Positions 26,755 to 35,142 of a stretch of DNA of 64,000 bases are shown here, one piece after another (the first letter of the stretch is position 1; every line of letters begins with the position of its first letter). The DNA lies in assembly GCF_011602085.1 (NCBI RefSeq), contig NZ_JAAONY010000002.1, positions 930,001 through 994,000 of the forward strand, given 5' to 3'. This DNA comes from Pseudoteredinibacter isoporae (GTDB taxonomy: Bacteria; Pseudomonadota; Gammaproteobacteria; Pseudomonadales; Cellvibrionaceae). The notes under the pieces are model-generated. The model had not been told where the DNA came from and did not search any database. It was given only the letters and a program-made list of their open reading frames with translations. The translations under genes were made by a program, and so were the position numbers.

Positions 26755-28338
26755 TCAATGTAACGGCAGTTTTTCAAATCGCACGAAGTCTAGGACAACA
26801 GTATGATTCCTGTACACCCAGCCTCTTATTTTCTGGTTCTTAAAGGCCACATCTACTTGAAGCCATAATTGACCAGGATCGTTTGCAACCCTCATTAACG
26901 CCCCTTTGGGGAGATGAGCAAGAATATCGGAATCGAAACTCGACCTTTCTCGAACCCTCAGGTTTGTCGCCGTCGACACACGATAGCTCTCTTTTCCCAG
27001 GAGATCTTTGATGACGGCATTGGGATCACTTGGAGTGACGTTCAAAGAACGCTCGCTCTTCGACTTTGGGGGCGCCGGCTCGATCTTCGACGCCGAGGGC
27101 GTCGACTCGTTCTTTATCGGCTGAGCGGGTTGTCCATCATCCAAATGCGCTGTGCACGTAAGATCCACCACCACGTACACAGCCGCAGCCAGCATTGTAC
27201 AGAAGACAACGTACTTGATGAAATCAAGGCTTTTTTTGGCACCTTCAACCAGTTTCATCAGCGCCTCTTTTACTTTCTGAGACGCTCGCCGAACTTCAGC
27301 CTCTTCACTCAGATTATCGTATCGTTTGAATTCACTCTGAATTTGCTCGCCAATGTGTATGAAGGTTTTCCGGTGAACCGACAGAGACTTCAGAACAATC
27401 GCTATGGACAGCGCCAAGCCAAGTATAATTGCAACCCCGTCAAGAATAGAATCAATCTTCATCAGTGCACTGACGGCGACAAACGCCGCCGGTATGGTCA
27501 ATGCTTTGGTCTGCCCACTGGACACGATCTCATTAATCTTTGATGTGTACAGCAAGTCTTGATGGCTGATTTCTTGTAGAATTTTATTGACACTAAAGCG
27601 CTTTGCAAACAGTTCATTGTGCTCATTGTACTTTGACTTGAACGTCGCCACAGAAAACAGTGCAAAATTAAAAATAGACGATTCTTCCTGACAACCGAGA
27701 ACCAACTCGCCAAACGCCGACCGCATAACGGACTTGCGCTCAATATCCTGGCAGTCGCCAAGATGGATCGCACGATCAAGTTCCTCAATGGCTTTATATA
27801 CCGACTCACTTTCCTGAAGCTTGGACAAATCCTCCCAAGAAATGACGGGGGAAAATTGATACTTCTTAACCACTTCATTTTTCTCAATGAAAAATAGGAG
27901 CTTATCCCTGCCTTTTGATACCCCTTTGGGTGGATCACAGTGGTCAGCCAATTCCGTCAGCAATTTTCGAAACGTCAAAAAGACTTCAATTTTCCGAGCA
28001 CTTTTACTGCCCTTGCCATCAACACGTCCATCGTCAATGACACAGTAATCGTTCGGGAAGCTAGAGGATTGCTTGACAGTGTCATAAAGCTCACCCCAGT
28101 TGCGATAAAAAGGGCAATTTCCGTCTCGCCAATGTCGAACCGATGAATCTAACGTCAGAGTCTTATCGTTCAACATACCCGTCAAACTCGATTGGTAGCC
28201 AGTTTCGCGCAGGAGATCTTCCAGCTCTTTGGGCGAATATCCATCGCTCACGTCGAACTGGAACATGGGCGCGTTTGGCTGCGCTTTTGAGGGCGTCACC
28301 AATTCAAAAAACCTATTCAGGCGCGCATCATTACTCAT
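26755..28338 (-). CDS. Three-helix membrane protein with C-terminal SH3 domain, unknown
   Basis: A 527-residue protein from the ATG at 28338, which overlaps the upstream stop as ATGAGTAA. The first 275 residues are soluble with no known domain. Two adjacent helices follow (about 279-318, IPAAFVAVSALM and VAIILGLALSIAIVL), then a charged helical stretch, a third helix (about 375-394, KYVVFCTMLAAAVYVVV), a Pro/Ser-rich linker and a bacterial SH3 domain (about 451-515, TNLRVRERSSFDSDILAHL). This topology would put the N-terminal domain in the cytoplasm and SH3 in the periplasm. Coupling to an NdpA-like gene suggests a sensor-effector pair with the membrane protein as effector; this is inference. 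Confidence 0.72.
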   Translation of the reverse strand: MSNDARLNRFFELVTPSKAQPNAPMFQFDVSDGYSPKELEDLLRETGYQSSLTGMLNDKTLTLDSSVRHWRDGNCPFYRNWGELYDTVKQSSSFPNDYCVIDDGRVDGKGSKSARKIEVFLTFRKLLTELADHCDPPKGVSKGRDKLLFFIEKNEVVKKYQFSPVISWEDLSKLQESESVYKAIEELDRAIHLGDCQDIERKSVMRSAFGELVLGCQEESSIFNFALFSVATFKSKYNEHNELFAKRFSVNKILQEISHQDLLYTSKINEIVSSGQTKALTIPAAFVAVSALMKIDSILDGVAIILGLALSIAIVLKSLSVHRKTFIHIGEQIQSEFKRYDNLSEEAEVRRASQKVKEALMKLVEGAKKSLDFIKYVVFCTMLAAAVYVVVDLTCTAHLDDGQPAQPIKNESTPSASKIEPAPPKSKSERSLNVTPSDPNAVIKDLLGKESYRVSTATNLRVRERSSFDSDILAHLPKGALMRVANDPGQLWLQVDVAFKNQKIRGWVYRNHTVVLDFVRFEKLPLH

Positions 28339-29494
28339 CGGTATCGACCAAATCTTTGAGCGACTGCTGTTCATTGTGATCGTTCACGGACAACGTCAGC
28401 TTGTGAGTGTCAACATCGTACTCAATCGGGTGGCCGGATCCCACTCCACCGATTTTTGCACGGTAAATTTTTGCAGAGAAGCTCTCGTCGGGTGCATTCA
28501 CATTCACCCATTGCTCCGCCTCGACAGCCTGCACGGTCGGTTCAATGTAGTCATTGACTTCAAAGTCATTGTCGTTAACAAATTCAGAAAAGCTTTTCCC
28601 CTGTTTAAAGGCGTCGGGAATTTCGGAATCAATAAGAACCGACAGTGCATCCAGTGATACCGGTTTTTTGTCTCTGGCCGCTTTCTCCAACTCCTTGTCG
28701 AGTCTTCTTCGAGATTTATGGTAGTCCTCTACCGGCAGATTCAAGGTACTGCGATATTTTTCTAATGCGGCGTACAATTGATCAACGGATTTCGCATTGT
28801 CAGCTTTGATCTCACAACCAAAGGCTTTTTTAAAGAAGGCGCTTGCCGAACTACCCGCGATGAATTTTAAATAGGTCTTGCCTTCGGGCTTTTCTGGGTA
28901 GGTCTCTTTAAACCCCGTCAGATCAAACAAGGCGGCTTGTTTCAGCGTGTTTAAATTAATGTGCTGCGCGTTCTCAGGGATTAAGTCACCGTCAAATTTA
29001 AAGCCACTTCGGTTGTCCACCATTACGGCCAATAATCGACCCACATCGTCTTCATCATTATCCTTATAGTGCATAAAAACGATACCGCCGCCGGTAATCT
29101 TTACAGCACCGGAATCGATGGCCGATAACACCAGCTCGTCCATCAACATATCAATCAATTTAAGGAAATCCGTCTCACCCCTTATGTATTTTTGAAGCCG
29201 AGACGGCATGGATGTGTCACTGTCCTGTTGTTCATAGTAACTGTGAAACTTGTTCTTACGCTTAAACTTTCTTTCTACCTGTGTAATGAATGCATAACAG
29301 ATTTCGTTTTCTATCGGCCAGGGCAGCCCTATTTTTGAATCGATGTCATCCGCCCCTTTTTCAGAAATAAACTGGGCAGTGACCGCGGAAACGACCTTCA
29401 AAGGCTGAATAATTTTGGTTTTCTCAGGCTCACAGTTTGGGCATTCCGCAAGAGATTCTTCATATGCGATCTTGCAGTCATCACATTCAAGCAT
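28331..29494 (-). CDS. NdpA/YejK-family nucleoid-associated protein with N-terminal zinc ribbon
   Basis: A 387-residue protein. C4xxC7 and C18xxC21 form a zinc ribbon at the very start. The remainder resembles the 37-kDa nucleoid-associated family: GGGIVFMHYKDNDEDDVGRLLAVMVD, the segment INLNTLKQAALFDLTGF, and YLKFIAGSSASAFFKKAFGC. E. coli YejK is about 335 residues and lacks the ribbon. Family members bind the nucleoid; the exact role is not known. It is the first gene of the minus-strand array and overlaps the SH3 membrane protein by eight bases, so the two are made together. Confidence 0.8.
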   Translation of the reverse strand: MLECDDCKIAYEESLAECPNCEPEKTKIIQPLKVVSAVTAQFISEKGADDIDSKIGLPWPIENEICYAFITQVERKFKRKNKFHSYYEQQDSDTSMPSRLQKYIRGETDFLKLIDMLMDELVLSAIDSGAVKITGGGIVFMHYKDNDEDDVGRLLAVMVDNRSGFKFDGDLIPENAQHINLNTLKQAALFDLTGFKETYPEKPEGKTYLKFIAGSSASAFFKKAFGCEIKADNAKSVDQLYAALEKYRSTLNLPVEDYHKSRRRLDKELEKAARDKKPVSLDALSVLIDSEIPDAFKQGKSFSEFVNDNDFEVNDYIEPTVQAVEAEQWVNVNAPDESFSAKIYRAKIGGVGSGHPIEYDVDTHKLTLSVNDHNEQQSLKDLVDTDE

Positions 29495-31334
29495 TGTTAC
29501 GATTCCTAGGAAATTTCATCTGTACGCTGTACGGCGGTTGACAAGAGCCATAGTTCGGACTGAAGTTGCTTTTCGCGCGAGGTATTGTTACGACGATAAA
29601 ACACTTCAAACCGGGAGCTGGACATCCTTCGCCGTAGCGCAAAAGTGGGATATGTTAATTATCCTGCTGACCACAGACCTGCATGTCCAGAGCTATTACA
29701 GAGCACGCTATACAACTGCCCGAACAGCGTCGTGGAAAACACAAAGGAGCAAACTGCTGACAGGAGTGGTTGGCACAGGTGTATTGATGGCGAATAGAGA
29801 GCAGGCAACCTGCATTTTAAACTCAACTCGAAGTTGGGTCGGTTACCGGGGAGCAGAGCGTTTAATTCAACAGTCACAATAACGACATCCTTATCATTTG
29901 CTTCATTAACAGAGGCACAAGGGTAACAACAGACGCTTCAATTCACCATAGCACTGTACAGAAATCGCTGAATTTGATGAAAACGAAACTAGGACATACG
30001 ACCAGAGTTCGCTACACCAAGCAGAATGTTCAATATTCAGCCACCCAAAGTACAGCTATAAGCCCCACAATATTGATAGCTTTTAACAATATCTACCACC
30101 AACTTAATTCTCAGGTTTGTTAATCAACGCCCCAGAGATTAAAAATTGCACTATCGAAACACAATTAAACCTGCGGTGAATAGCAAGCCTAAAGGTGGCT
30201 TATTCGAAAAGCCAGATATTACCCTGATCTAATTATCAAGTCTTAATATAATGACACCCCTGACAGGAGGCTCAACAAAAATTGAAAGCTCTGGATGAAG
30301 GTAGCTTTCAAAATAGGACACTGAACTTATCATGCCGGCTTTACTCAAGACCCCAAATGGGTAGAACTTGTTCGCGAGTCATGCAAGGAGAACTTAAGAG
30401 AGGTCCATACAAATATTTAAAGATTAATTCACAGGTAGAAGACATGGACTAGTTGAAGTCTATTTTAAAGTGTAATGATCTGTTTAAGGTACTATTTTCA
30501 GTTATCAACCAGAGTGAGGTCACAGTTACAAGCTTACTAGCTGCTTTAGGGTTGGGCGCGGATTTGAGCCACTCGCTATAGTTCTGCAAGTTTAAATACT
30601 TAGTTTCAAAACCAGATGCCTAACTATTTGCTGTTGTTCGTCGCTACAAGACTTGGATGAAAGTGCCTCCATAGAGACGCTTCGAAACGCCAATCGGAAA
30701 TGCAGCAAGCATAAAGGGGTATGGTAAGGGTCAAATTTCTTTTCCGTTTTCCCTTTTGTTAAACATGTAAAGTTTAAATGTAATCACATTTGGTAAGTGT
30801 TTATGCCAGTCTAGAGCTTTGGGCAATAGAGTGATGAAATCAGATTTCATCCAAGGGCATGGGACACAACTCCCATTTGGCGATTTGCCATAAACCTTAG
30901 CGTGTCTTGTTGGGGCTAAGGCTTATTGAGGGTTTGAATGTCGATGGTTCTCCTTTCTGTTGGTGGTTGCATTGTTGTCACGGTGGTGACAATCAGCTGG
31001 GAAGGCCCTGTTTAGGGCAGTTTTGCTATTGAAAGTGCAATAGCCACACATAAATGGATTGCTTGGAAATATCTTAGAGGGAGAATGACATCCTTCCCCT
31101 CGTAATCCTTGCATCACTTCGAGAAAATAGGGTCTAGACCTTATGGGGATTGGGATTGCCTACCGCGTCACTACATTATTGTAGTGACGCGGTAGGCGAA
31201 ATACTCATAGAGTAATTGCTCTTTTACGCTCGACTAGCATTGAGGCGGGGGTTAAACGCGAGTCCAATTCAGCCCTTCTACTCACTCTCCCCTCGCCTTT
31301 TTCTTAATAATGCTCCAAACCAAATTCAATATGG
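29495..31334. other. 1.8-kb gene-poor, decayed stretch
   Basis: No convincing gene on either strand. Short traces remain. Around 30000, a frame reads KLGHTTRVRYTK, reminiscent of a tyrosine recombinase end. An inverted repeat TTGAAAGCT/AGCTTTCAA lies at 30282-30311, and a 64-codon minus-strand frame at 30923-31117 looks like dispersed-repeat DNA, not a protein. A perfect hairpin at 31158-31197 is listed separately. Probably remains of earlier mobile DNA. Confidence 0.45.
31158..31197. repeat. Perfect 18-bp hairpin
   Basis: GCCTACCGCGTCACTACA (31158-31175), loop TTAT, then its exact reverse complement (31180-31197). No T-run follows on either strand, so it is not a normal intrinsic terminator. 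It is GC-rich within AT-rich surroundings. Possible roles: REP-like element, single-strand recombination or replication site. Confidence 0.75.
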
Positions 31335-31706
31335 CTAGCTAAGTAACATTGCCAACGCTACACCAATCGCGGCCCCAGTAAGAACAGCTTTAGTGTTAGA
31401 GCTTCCACTTGAGCTTACTGAATTAGCTTGCTTTGTACTCAAGACTTCTATTTTCTCGTAGTCCCTAAAATATCTAGCATTCGTCTCCGCCTCTTTAATG
31501 ATCTCCGACGGAGAAACATTAAGCGCATTCGCCAGCATAAACAGCTGGTCCATAGTGATCGAGGCCACTCCCTTTTCTAGACGCGACAGTACCGGCTGTG
31601 ACAGCCCCGCTTTGCGGGCCAATGTGGCCTGATCGTATCCCCTTTGATCCCTAAGCTTCTCGATTTGATAACCAACAATACCGTTGTACGTAACAACTTG
31701 AGACAT
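31335..31706 (-). CDS. XRE-family regulator with C-terminal membrane helix
   Basis: A 123-residue protein from the ATG at 31706. The helix-turn-helix IEKLRDQRGYDQATLARKAG, LSQPVLSRLEKG, ITMDQLFMLANALNVSPSEII is a textbook Cro/CI-type domain. After a Ser-rich linker it ends in a short hydrophobic helix (AVLTGAAIGVALAMLLS), which could tether it to the membrane. It is divergent from the LRAT-like gene, whose product also ends in glycine-rich membrane helices. An inverted repeat in the shared promoter region is a likely operator. Confidence 0.82.
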   Translation of the reverse strand: MSQVVTYNGIVGYQIEKLRDQRGYDQATLARKAGLSQPVLSRLEKGVASITMDQLFMLANALNVSPSEIIKEAETNARYFRDYEKIEVLSTKQANSVSSSGSSNTKAVLTGAAIGVALAMLLS

Positions 31707-31753
31707 GCACCCTATCCCCATAGAACAAAACTTTTAAATTGTACTTGCATACC

Positions 31754-31768
31754 ATTCGATATGCGAAT
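31754..31768. promoter_or_regulatory. Inverted repeat between XRE and LRAT-like genes
   Basis: ATTCGATATGCGAAT is an inverted repeat (ATTCG/CGAAT arms) in the divergent promoter region, followed by a related half-word ATTACGCATAT near 31786. This is a likely operator of the XRE protein. Confidence 0.5.
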
Positions 31769-31825
31769 ATGATGCAATTATTCGGATTACGCATATTATT
31801 CACATTGACAGAAGAGGGACCTTAA

Positions 31826-32287
31826 ATGATCTTAGTTAAAGTAAAAATTTTATACCGAAGGAAAGCCTCCGGCTTTGTTGCCCATAATGGCCTAGAGCTC
31901 AGATTCTCCTGTGGGAGCAGCCAGGTGTTCCACAACTCCCCAGGAACAGGACCCTGCATAACGAGCTTTGAAGGCTTTGCTCAAGGTGAAGCTGTAAATG
32001 AGAAAGGCTCCTTTGAAGGGAACCTAACCGCTATATGGATGCGTATCCAAAGCATCCTCACGAAAAACAGACGCTACGACGCTTTATCGTACAACTGCGA
32101 ACACGCCGTAAGGGAGGTCATCCATGGTGAGCGTTTCAGCCCACAATTAAAATCTAGCGTGGCTAGTGGTCTATTTTTCGGCTTGGTCACCGCCCTCTTC
32201 GGTGGGAGTGCTAAACAAATTGTAATGGCTACTGCAATCGGTGCTGGAGGAGGACTGCTGATCGAGCGAACCCACCAGCTAGCTTAG
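31826..32287 (+). CDS. LRAT-like (NlpC/P60 fold) protein with C-terminal membrane helices
   Basis: A 153-residue protein. The motif YNCEHAVREVIHG (C91) matches the catalytic cysteine motif NCEHF of lecithin:retinol acyltransferase-like papain-fold enzymes; histidines at 20 and 36 (VAHNGL, VFHNSP) are candidates for the partner. The last 45 residues hold two hydrophobic, glycine-rich segments (SVASGLFFGLVTALFGG and MATAIGAGGGLLI). It may modify lipids or proteins at the membrane. It is divergent from an XRE regulator that also carries a membrane helix. Toxin-like activity is possible but unproven. Confidence 0.68.
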   Translation: MILVKVKILYRRKASGFVAHNGLELRFSCGSSQVFHNSPGTGPCITSFEGFAQGEAVNEKGSFEGNLTAIWMRIQSILTKNRRYDALSYNCEHAVREVIHGERFSPQLKSSVASGLFFGLVTALFGGSAKQIVMATAIGAGGGLLIERTHQLA

Positions 32288-32559
32288 CACCTACGCTTTT
32301 GTCATAGCTTAGAGGGGTAGAACTCGAATAGCGTTGAAAGAAAAAGGCCAAGGGCGAAGACAAATCAAGAGAGGCTAACCAAGCTCAGATTGTGCTCGCC
32401 CCGCTCAACGCCACTGACATAAGTTTGATCAGAATTGGCCGCCAGTGCATAGCGCTATTGCGTAAAGGTTGCTTGTTTTCTAACGTTTCTTAGCTGTGTA
32501 GCGAACCATCCAAATTAAAAACCCTGAAATCAACAAGGCTCTGGGAGTTAAACGAGAAG

Positions 32560-32997
32560 ATGGACATCAACTCATCGAACAAAGGTGCAACGAATAGCCC
32601 CTTACCACTCCATCCGTTCTTCAATCAGTCCAGTAATCCGGCAACGCTCACGGACTGCTTAGACGCAATAGACAGAGCCAACGCTGTGATTGAGCTGATC
32701 AACAGCTTAGAGCTCGGTGAACAGAATGGTGGTTTGAACGAAAGAGCCTTGTTTGGTTATTACTGGGTAAACTCATTGGTACAGAGTGCTTTAACGTTTG
32801 TAAACGTTCGCCTCAATGAACTTCAGTTGGATTCTTATCAGCAGCTACAGTCCCGGTCATTACTTACCGGACTTTTTCAGGCTCTAGAATCTATAGATGA
32901 ACCTCATCAGGATCAGCTTTTAAGGCATGTTGCACATCACATGGGAATGGAGGTCTCAGAGCTGTTTGATACGTTAAAGAATATATCCAGTGACTAA
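32560..32997 (+). CDS. Hypothetical protein, 145 residues
   Basis: A soluble, mostly helical protein (LTDCLDAIDRANAVIELINSLEL, FGYYWVNSLVQSALTFVNVRL, DQLLRHVAHHMGMEVSELF) with no signal peptide. I recognise no family. It stands alone on the plus strand between the LRAT-like gene and the integrase, in island DNA. Helical content would suit a small regulator or phage-derived protein, but this is a guess. Confidence 0.55.
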   Translation: MDINSSNKGATNSPLPLHPFFNQSSNPATLTDCLDAIDRANAVIELINSLELGEQNGGLNERALFGYYWVNSLVQSALTFVNVRLNELQLDSYQQLQSRSLLTGLFQALESIDEPHQDQLLRHVAHHMGMEVSELFDTLKNISSD

Positions 32998-33377
32998 GGA
33001 AATCTACGCTTACAAAAACCTCCTAATGTGTACCGCCTTTATCACATCGTTTTTGAACGTTATTAAACGTTTCACACATCGTTTATTTAAATTCATCTTA
33101 CCTATCATATGAAGTTTGATATCCATAAACCTCGAACATGCAGGGAATGACATCATTCAGCAACACACTATAAACGTTTAATATTTGCATTAATATGCTT
33201 GGATCCGTGCAATGAAATATAACGCCTAGCTTAAGTTATGCACTTAATTGGACTTTCTCGCTCCACTACCTACTACCAAATCATAAAAGGAAAGCTTCCT
33301 CACTAGGTTAAGTTAACAATAAGCAAAGTTGTTTACTGAAGAAAAGTTGCGGTGATTAATTGGATTAAGTCTAGGCA
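32998..33377. other. AT-rich gap with TAAACGTTTA words
   Basis: No gene seen. The palindrome AAACGTTT occurs at 33065-33072 and within TAAACGTTTA at 33171-33180, with related half-words ACGTT and TCGTTTA nearby. These may be binding sites, possibly for an island-encoded excision factor or regulator. Confidence 0.35.
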
Positions 33378-34568
33378 TTAAGTTTTAACTCGAAGCCCAT
33401 CCAAATAATCTGCCCAGCGCTGCATCATAGCTTTTCGCTGTGGCAAGTGCTTTGTTCTGTTGTATGCTCGACCAAGCGCATCTTTGACCTCATGAGCTAA
33501 CTGATGCTCGATATGCTCTACCCTTTCTTCTAACACCTCATCCAATAGAGTCCTCGCCATAGCCCGAAATCCATGGCCTGTCATTTCTTGCTTACTAATT
33601 CCCATATTTCTAAAGGCCGATAGAATTGCATTGTCACTCATAGGACGTCGAGGACTTCGGGCCGACGGGAAAATATAATCACGCTGTCCTGTGAGGCACT
33701 GCTGCTCTCGTAAAATCTCAATTGCTTGAATGCTAAGAGGAACAATATGGTCCTCTTTCATTTTCATCTTCTCGCCGGGAATTCTCCATTCAGCAGTATC
33801 GAAGTTGACCTCTGACCACTCAGCACATCGCAACTCTTTAGGCCTAACAAAAACCAATGGAGCAAGTTTCATGGCCGCCCTTACCGTAGCGGTCCCTTCA
33901 TACCCATCAATCATACGAAGGAGCTTTCCTACTCCAGCTGGGTCTGTTATTGCAGGGAAGTGCTGCTTCTTTGGAGTTGCAATTGCCCCCTTCAGGTCCT
34001 GCGTGATATCGCGCTCAGTACGACCGGTAGCAACTCCGTAACGGTAAATCTGCCCTGTAGTTTGTTTTAGTCGGTGAGCAGACTCAACAGCGCCACGAGC
34101 TTCGACTTTCCGAAAGACAGAGAGTAACTGAGGAGGTGTAATATCAGAAATTGGAAGAGAGCCTAAAAATGGAAATAAATTGTGCTCCAACGACCGCAGC
34201 ACCTTATTGCTGTAGCCCTCACTCCAGCTTTTAGCTTGTTGCTGGTGCCACTCCTTTGCAATTGACTCAAGACTATTTTCAATGGCCACCTGCCTCTCGG
34301 CTTTCTTTATTTTCTTCGCAAGAGATGGATCAACATCTAAACCTAGCTGCTTTTTAGCATCTTCAGTTGCGTCCCTAGCTTGCTTAAGACTGACTCCTGG
34401 ATAGACACCTATAGCAAGTCGCTTTTCCTTACCATGGTATCTATATTTCAACCTCCAGTACTTGGACCCATTGGGCTGAACTTCGATATACAAGCCTCGA
34501 GAATCACTGATTCTATATGCCTTCTCTCTAGGCTCAGCTTTGCGGATTAGAACATCAGTTAATGCCAT
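33378..34568 (-). CDS. P4-type tyrosine integrase
   Basis: A 396-residue site-specific recombinase starting at the ATG at 34568, which has AGGAGG five bases before it. The N-terminal DUF4102 arm-binding domain is plain (LTDVLIRKAEPREK, SRGLYIEVQPNGSKYWRL, KRLAIGVYPGVSLKQARD). Catalytic elements are the arginine in VRPKELRCAEW, HGFRAMARTLL, the later histidine region and the tyrosine in GRAYNRT. It lies 253 bases from the 3' end of tRNA-Ala, its probable target, and appears intact, so the island may still be mobile. Confidence 0.93.
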   Translation of the reverse strand: MALTDVLIRKAEPREKAYRISDSRGLYIEVQPNGSKYWRLKYRYHGKEKRLAIGVYPGVSLKQARDATEDAKKQLGLDVDPSLAKKIKKAERQVAIENSLESIAKEWHQQQAKSWSEGYSNKVLRSLEHNLFPFLGSLPISDITPPQLLSVFRKVEARGAVESAHRLKQTTGQIYRYGVATGRTERDITQDLKGAIATPKKQHFPAITDPAGVGKLLRMIDGYEGTATVRAAMKLAPLVFVRPKELRCAEWSEVNFDTAEWRIPGEKMKMKEDHIVPLSIQAIEILREQQCLTGQRDYIFPSARSPRRPMSDNAILSAFRNMGISKQEMTGHGFRAMARTLLDEVLEERVEHIEHQLAHEVKDALGRAYNRTKHLPQRKAMMQRWADYLDGLRVKT

Positions 34569-34648
34569 ACAGGCCTCCTGCAACGTTAGCTAACAATCGC
34601 TAAGTCTAACTATTCAACAGTCGATATTAGAGTCACACATGAGTAGGT

Positions 34649-34729
34649 GGGGGCACAAAACTAACTAGAAAAGCAGAACCTATAAAGTGCCCCCGAATAT
34701 GCCCCCGGAATACCTTGGATTTGGGGGCA
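34649..34729. repeat. TGCCCCC arm-type repeats, right island end
   Basis: TGCCCCC at 34688-34694 and 34700-34706 (12 bases apart), and its complement GGGGGCA at 34649-34655 and 34723-34729. The direct pair matches that at 16952/16964. Likely integrase arm sites, between the integrase start and the tRNA. Confidence 0.6.
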
Positions 34730-34764
34730 CTAAGTAGGATTACCTTGGACACAGTATAAACAAA

Positions 34765-34787
34765 AAAGCCCCGTAATACGGGGCTTT
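34765..34787 (-). terminator. Terminator behind tRNA-Ala
   Basis: AAAGCCCCGTA/TACGGGGCTTT hairpin; on the minus strand a T-run follows. It is placed to end tRNA transcription; if the island junction is right, this copy came with the island. Confidence 0.8.
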
Positions 34788-34820
34788 GGGGATGTTTTTA
34801 GATCTCATCAGATCGGAGTT

Positions 34821-34896
34821 TGGTGGAGCCTAGCGGGATCGAACCGCTGACCTCAACACTGCCAGTGTTGCGCTCTCCCAGCTGAGCTAAGGCCCC
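34821..34896 (-). tRNA. tRNA-Ala (anticodon GGC)
   Basis: A 76-base cloverleaf with acceptor stem GGGGCCT/AGGCTCC, D-arm GCTC-AGCTGGGA-GAGC, anticodon loop CTGGCAG (anticodon GGC at 34861-34863), T-arm with TTCGATC, and encoded CCA. Its 3' end is the integration site of the island to its left. Confidence 0.97.
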
Positions 34897-35061
34897 ACAG
34901 AGGTATCTAATTACCGGCTAATCATGCCATTAGATAAGGGATGGCTTTCGTTGAAAGCGGGGCGCATTCTATCACTGTGGCCGGTGCTGTCAACAACAAT
35001 TGGTAAGATTTTCAAGGATTTAAGGTGTTTGGGCTTGAGCTTGAACGGGGCTGTATAAAAC

Positions 35062-35093
35062 TTGGCCCGCCCCTCTTTCGAGAGCCGGGCCAA
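35062..35093 (-). terminator. Terminator-like hairpin after fimV
   Basis: TTGGCCCG and CGGGCCAA arms enclose a mostly paired inner part with loop TTCG/CGAA. On the minus strand a short AAGTTTTAT follows, 50 bases beyond the fimV stop. Confidence 0.6.
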
Positions 35094-35142
35094 TTGTTGA
35101 AATCGGGGTATTTGCAGGCTGGTTTAAGCTTTTAGATAACGC

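Larger units (their letters stand above)
16873..34834. mobile_element. Genomic island integrated at tRNA-Ala(GGC)
   Basis: About 18 kb between the decayed tRNA end copy at 16873-16887 and the intact tRNA 3' end at 34819-34834. The intact P4-type integrase is next to the tRNA, and TGCCCCC pairs with 12-base spacing lie just inside both ends (16952/16964 and 34688/34700). The contents are AT-richer than the flanking core genes and dominated by apparent defence genes: helicase plus KTSC, AbiE-like pair, a five-gene array ending in a Septu-like ATPase/HNH pair, and XRE/LRAT-like pair. Confidence 0.75.

Noticed and set aside
29415-29882. 155-codon plus-strand frame overlapping the NdpA start
   Set aside because: Arg/Thr/Ser-rich without domain, signal or good ribosome site, and it overlaps the NdpA-like gene head on.
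29980-30030. Possible second integrase remnant (KLGHTTRVRYTK)
   Set aside because: Only about a dozen residues fit and no arginine box is visible, so it is not called as a pseudogene.
30923-31117. 64-codon minus-strand frame
   Set aside because: Unusual composition and next to the hairpin; it looks like repeat DNA read as protein, not a gene.
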